The notes below the pieces were generated by a model, which saw only the letters and a list, made by a program, of their open reading frames with translations, searched no databases and was not told the DNA's origin. Positions 61,691-64,000 of a DNA stretch of 64,000 bases are shown here, piece after piece. Source of the stretch: an uncultured Acetatifactor sp. (GTDB lineage: Bacteria; Bacillota; Clostridia; Lachnospirales; Lachnospiraceae); NCBI GenBank assembly GCA_944384205.1, contig CALWSL010000001.1:186001-250000 (forward strand), written 5' to 3'. The number at the start of each line of letters is the position of its first letter. Within the stretch, counting starts at the first letter, position 1. Both the position numbers and the translations under genes were made by a program.

Positions 61691-62773
61691 TTAAATACGT
61701 TCTGCAAGCAACGTGCCCATTTCGGAACAGCCAACCTTCTTGCAGCCCTCAGACATAATATCAACCGTTCTGTAGCCGTCCTTAAGAACCCCTTTTACGG
61801 CATTCTCAACGGCATCCGCCTCTTTATCAAGGTCAAAGCTGTATCTGAGCATCATGGCGGCGCTGAGAATCGTTGCGATAGGATTTGCAATATCCTGACC
61901 TGCAATATCGGGCGCAGAACCATGACTTGGCTCATAGAGACCGAATTTACTGTCGTTTAAGCTGGCGCTTGCAAGCATTCCGATGGAGCCTGTCACCATA
62001 CTGGCCTCATCCGATAAAATATCACCGAACATATTCTCTGTCAGAATCACATCAAACTGTGCCGGATCCTTTACCAGCTGCATGGCGCAGTTGTCCACCA
62101 GCATATGCTCTAAGGTCACCTCTGGATAATCCTTTGCAACCTCCTCCACAACCTTTCTCCAAAGTCTTGAGGAATCCAACACATTTGCCTTATCCACGCT
62201 GGTCACTTTTTTTCTGCGCTTCATGGCAATATCAAAGCCCTTGATGGCTATCCGGCGGATTTCGTTCTCGTCATAAGTCAGCGTGTCAATCGCTTTCCTT
62301 ACGCCGTTTTCCTCGATTGTCCTGCGCTCGCCAAAATAAAGTCCTCCGGTAAGCTCTCTCATAATCAGCATATCAAATCCTGCCTTGCTGATTTCTTCCT
62401 TCAGCGGACATGCTCCTGCAAGCTCGTCGTATAATACCGCAGGACGTAAATTCGCAAACAGATTCAGTTCCTTACGAATTTTCAGAAGTCCTGCTTCGGG
62501 ACGAAGATTCGGAGGAAGCTGATACCACGGGGAGGTGGTCGTGTTTCCGCCGATGGAGCCCATAAGTACCGCATCCGCAGCCTTTGCAGTTGCAATCGCC
62601 TCATCCGTCAGCGGTACGCCATGTACATCAATGGAAGCGCCGCCCATTAAAATATCCGTATAAATCATTTTGTGACCGTATTTTAAAGCTATTCTGTCCA
62701 AAACCTTCTTTGCTTCCGCGACGATTTCCGGTCCGATTCCGTCGCCGGGAATACAGGTAATATGTAATTCCAT
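61691..62773 (-). CDS. leuB: 3-isopropylmalate dehydrogenase
   Basis: LeuB oxidises and decarboxylates 3-isopropylmalate in leucine synthesis. The 360-residue NAD enzyme shows [15 protein letters not shown] (about 8-22), the [12 protein letters not shown] segment and the metal-binding [15 protein letters not shown] motif. It ends with MGTLLAERI. The start follows ACGGAGGATGTT. It heads leuB-ilvD-ilvB2 and lies about 95 bases after yajC, from which it is separated by a terminator-like hairpin. Confidence 0.96.
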   Translation of the reverse strand: MELHITCIPGDGIGPEIVAEAKKVLDRIALKYGHKMIYTDILMGGASIDVHGVPLTDEAIATAKAADAVLMGSIGGNTTTSPWYQLPPNLRPEAGLLKIRKELNLFANLRPAVLYDELAGACPLKEEISKAGFDMLIMRELTGGLYFGERRTIEENGVRKAIDTLTYDENEIRRIAIKGFDIAMKRRKKVTSVDKANVLDSSRLWRKVVEEVAKDYPEVTLEHMLVDNCAMQLVKDPAQFDVILTENMFGDILSDEASMVTGSIGMLASASLNDSKFGLYEPSHGSAPDIAGQDIANPIATILSAAMMLRYSFDLDKEADAVENAVKGVLKDGYRTVDIMSEGCKKVGCSEMGTLLAERI

Positions 62774-62819
62774 AACATCCTCCGTTTAATAAATTCTGAT
62801 TTTTATCTTTAATAGCAAA

Positions 62820-62844
62820 GCAGTGCCATACAAACTGGCACTGC
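62820..62844 (-). terminator. Terminator or attenuator-like hairpin between yajC and leuB
   Basis: Perfect 9-base arms (62820-62828 and 62836-62844) and a 7-base loop are followed on the minus strand by TTTGCTATT, a weak U tract. It may end the tgt-yajC transcript or reduce readthrough into leuB. No leader peptide is evident. Confidence 0.6.
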
Positions 62845-62868
62845 CTCATCTTTCTCAAAAAAATGCGA

Positions 62869-63180
62869 TTAATTCTCGCCTGCTTTCTCTACACGACTGA
62901 TTGCAGATTTCTCCATTGGAATACGGCAGTTCTTATTGTTACCAAACTCTACAATAACAGTGTCATCTGATATATCGATTACGATTCCGTAAAATCCTGA
63001 TGTGGTTAATACACAATCCCCGGCTTCCAGCGATGCCAGCATAGAAGCGACTCTCTTCTGTTCTTTTTTCTGCGGTCTCATAAAGAAAAACCACAAAGCG
63101 CCAAACATAATCACATATACAAGTACAATACTTATGAGGCTCATGCCGCCTGCTGCTGCCTCAGTTAATAAAATTCCCAT
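62869..63180 (-). CDS. yajC: Preprotein translocase subunit YajC
   Basis: The 103-residue protein is the Sec-accessory subunit. One N-terminal membrane helix (about 12-36, with FFFMRPQKKEQK directly after it) precedes a cytoplasmic beta domain (GDCVLTTSGFYGIVIDISDDTVIVEF). The start at 63180 follows TGGAGGAAGA; 19 in-frame upstream codons lack a ribosome site. It follows tgt by 69 bases, the standard tgt-yajC arrangement. Confidence 0.95.
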   Translation of the reverse strand: MGILLTEAAAGGMSLISIVLVYVIMFGALWFFFMRPQKKEQKRVASMLASLEAGDCVLTTSGFYGIVIDISDDTVIVEFGNNKNCRIPMEKSAISRVEKAGEN

Positions 63181-63249
63181 TCTTCCTCCATTCCGGCGCA
63201 GGGCGCCTAAAAAGCTTTTCAAATAGATATCATACACAAAAATAGTTCA

Positions 63250-64000
63250 TTATTCAAGTGGTGTCGCCATATTTTCTAATTTTTGTTTCTTGTACTGTGC
63301 AAATCGTCCCTCATCCAGCGCTTCCCTGATTTCTTCCATCATCGTATTATAAAAATACAGATTGTGTAAAACACATAATCTCATTCCCAGCATTTCCTTC
63401 GCTTTTAAAAGATGACGGATATATGCCCTGGAATATCGTTTGCATGCAGGACAGCCGCAGCCTTCCTCTATGGGTCTGTCATCCAGCTCATATTTGGCAT
63501 TGAAAAGATTAATCTTTCCATGGTTAGTATACAGATGCCCGTGCCTGCCGTTTCTGGTGGGGTATACACAGTCGAAGAAATCCACTCCGCGCTCTACTCC
63601 CTCCAATATATTTGCAGGCGTTCCGACGCCCATCAGGTACGTAGGCTTCTCAAGGGGCAGATACGGCACCACTTCATCAAGAATATGATACATCTCCTCA
63701 TGGGTTTCACCCACGGCAAGTCCGCCCACCGCATATCCGTCCAGATTCATTTCCGAAATTCTTTTGGCGTGTTCGATTCGGATATCCGCATAAACTGCAC
63801 CCTGATTAATGCCGAAAAGCATCTGTTTGGGATTTACGGTATCCTCCAGCGCATTCAGGCGATTCATTTCCGCCCGGCAGCGCTCCAGCCATCTGGTTGT
63901 CCGCTCCACGGAAGCCTGTACATAATTTCTGTCCGCCTTACTGGGAGCGCATTCATCAAACGCCATGGCAATCGTGGAACCCAGATTCGACTGAATCTGC
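63250..64000 (-). CDS. tgt: tRNA-guanine transglycosylase, 3' part
   Basis: The last 250 residues of Tgt are in the window; the start lies beyond 64000. The enzyme exchanges guanine-34 for preQ1 in GUN tRNAs. Visible are SNLGSTIAMAFDEC at the edge, GGLAVGE (about 10 residues before EEMYHILDEV), the nucleophile-region DCVYPTRNGRHG, and the zinc site CGCPACKRYSRAYIRHLLKAKE with a later His. It forms an operon with yajC. Confidence 0.97.
   Translation of the reverse strand, partial: QIQSNLGSTIAMAFDECAPSKADRNYVQASVERTTRWLERCRAEMNRLNALEDTVNPKQMLFGINQGAVYADIRIEHAKRISEMNLDGYAVGGLAVGETHEEMYHILDEVVPYLPLEKPTYLMGVGTPANILEGVERGVDFFDCVYPTRNGRHGHLYTNHGKINLFNAKYELDDRPIEEGCGCPACKRYSRAYIRHLLKAKEMLGMRLCVLHNLYFYNTMMEEIREALDEGRFAQYKKQKLENMATPLE

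Overview
The window looks like ordinary chromosome from a Gram-positive, probably spore-forming, anaerobic member of the Clostridia, most likely the Lachnospiraceae. This is inferred from strong AGGAGG-type ribosome sites, frequent TTG/GTG starts, the GerW/YtfJ and SpoVE/RodA-type genes, a zinc-type ribosomal protein L28, the GGGtGRT family protein with its NifU-like partner, a truncated cobalamin methionine synthase, and the overall gene order. I count 60 protein genes and one tRNA. All but six protein genes lie on the minus strand. I see no prophage, insertion sequence, CRISPR array or rRNA, and no gene-free stretch exceeds about 300 bases.

Layout. 157-5332: a fatty-acid kinase cluster (DegV/FakB, RecG, FakA, Asp23) divergent from rpmB. 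5806-8216: a five-gene operon around GerW/YtfJ with a DUF2953 protein, an unrecognised 111-residue protein, a 50-residue membrane protein and a coiled-coil J-domain-like protein. 8368-15720: a degenerate HD-GYP protein, a Nudix hydrolase, an FtsW/RodA + class B PBP pair, a U32 peptidase and ZapA. 15832-18845: RuvAB and a MATE exporter. 18912-32243: leuCD, a DedA-glycosyltransferase-two-component operon, then metH-ilvB-ilvN-ilvN-ilvC. 32386-35334: a lipoprotein, a four-gene run of small membrane proteins, and a TPR lipoprotein. 35435-40195: the NifU-like/GGGtGRT pair behind an operator-bearing promoter, downstream of a complete ABC importer. 40310-47424: a left-handed beta-helix protein, topoisomerase III, an EAL phosphodiesterase, asd and argH. 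47582-49319: an ABC transporter lacking its binding protein, and tRNA-Thr(CGU). 49401-56614: mscS, glgB, DUF1015, a small unknown gene, serA and serC. 56835-64000: an L,D-transpeptidase, ilvB2-ilvD-leuB, yajC and the 3' part of tgt.

How the genes work together. Amino-acid synthesis dominates. There are three branched-chain loci: ilvBNNC with metH upstream, leuCD, and leuB-ilvD-ilvB2. Together they cover acetolactate synthase through dihydroxyacid dehydratase plus three leucine steps; leuA, ilvE and an ilvA/cimA gene are not in the window. serAC, asd, argH and metH add serine, the aspartate-family branch, arginine and methionine. The envelope and division genes (PBP, FtsW, ZapA, L,D-transpeptidase, DedA, GT4) form a second theme.

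The parts most worth a second look are the NifU-like/GGGtGRT operon with a perfect dyad between its -35 and -10, the 50-bp tandem repeats that copy the end of the neighbouring ABC ATPase gene, the GerW operon with its unknown partners, the small-membrane-protein operon, and two c-di-GMP proteins with degenerate domains. All functions are read from sequence; no database search was run.
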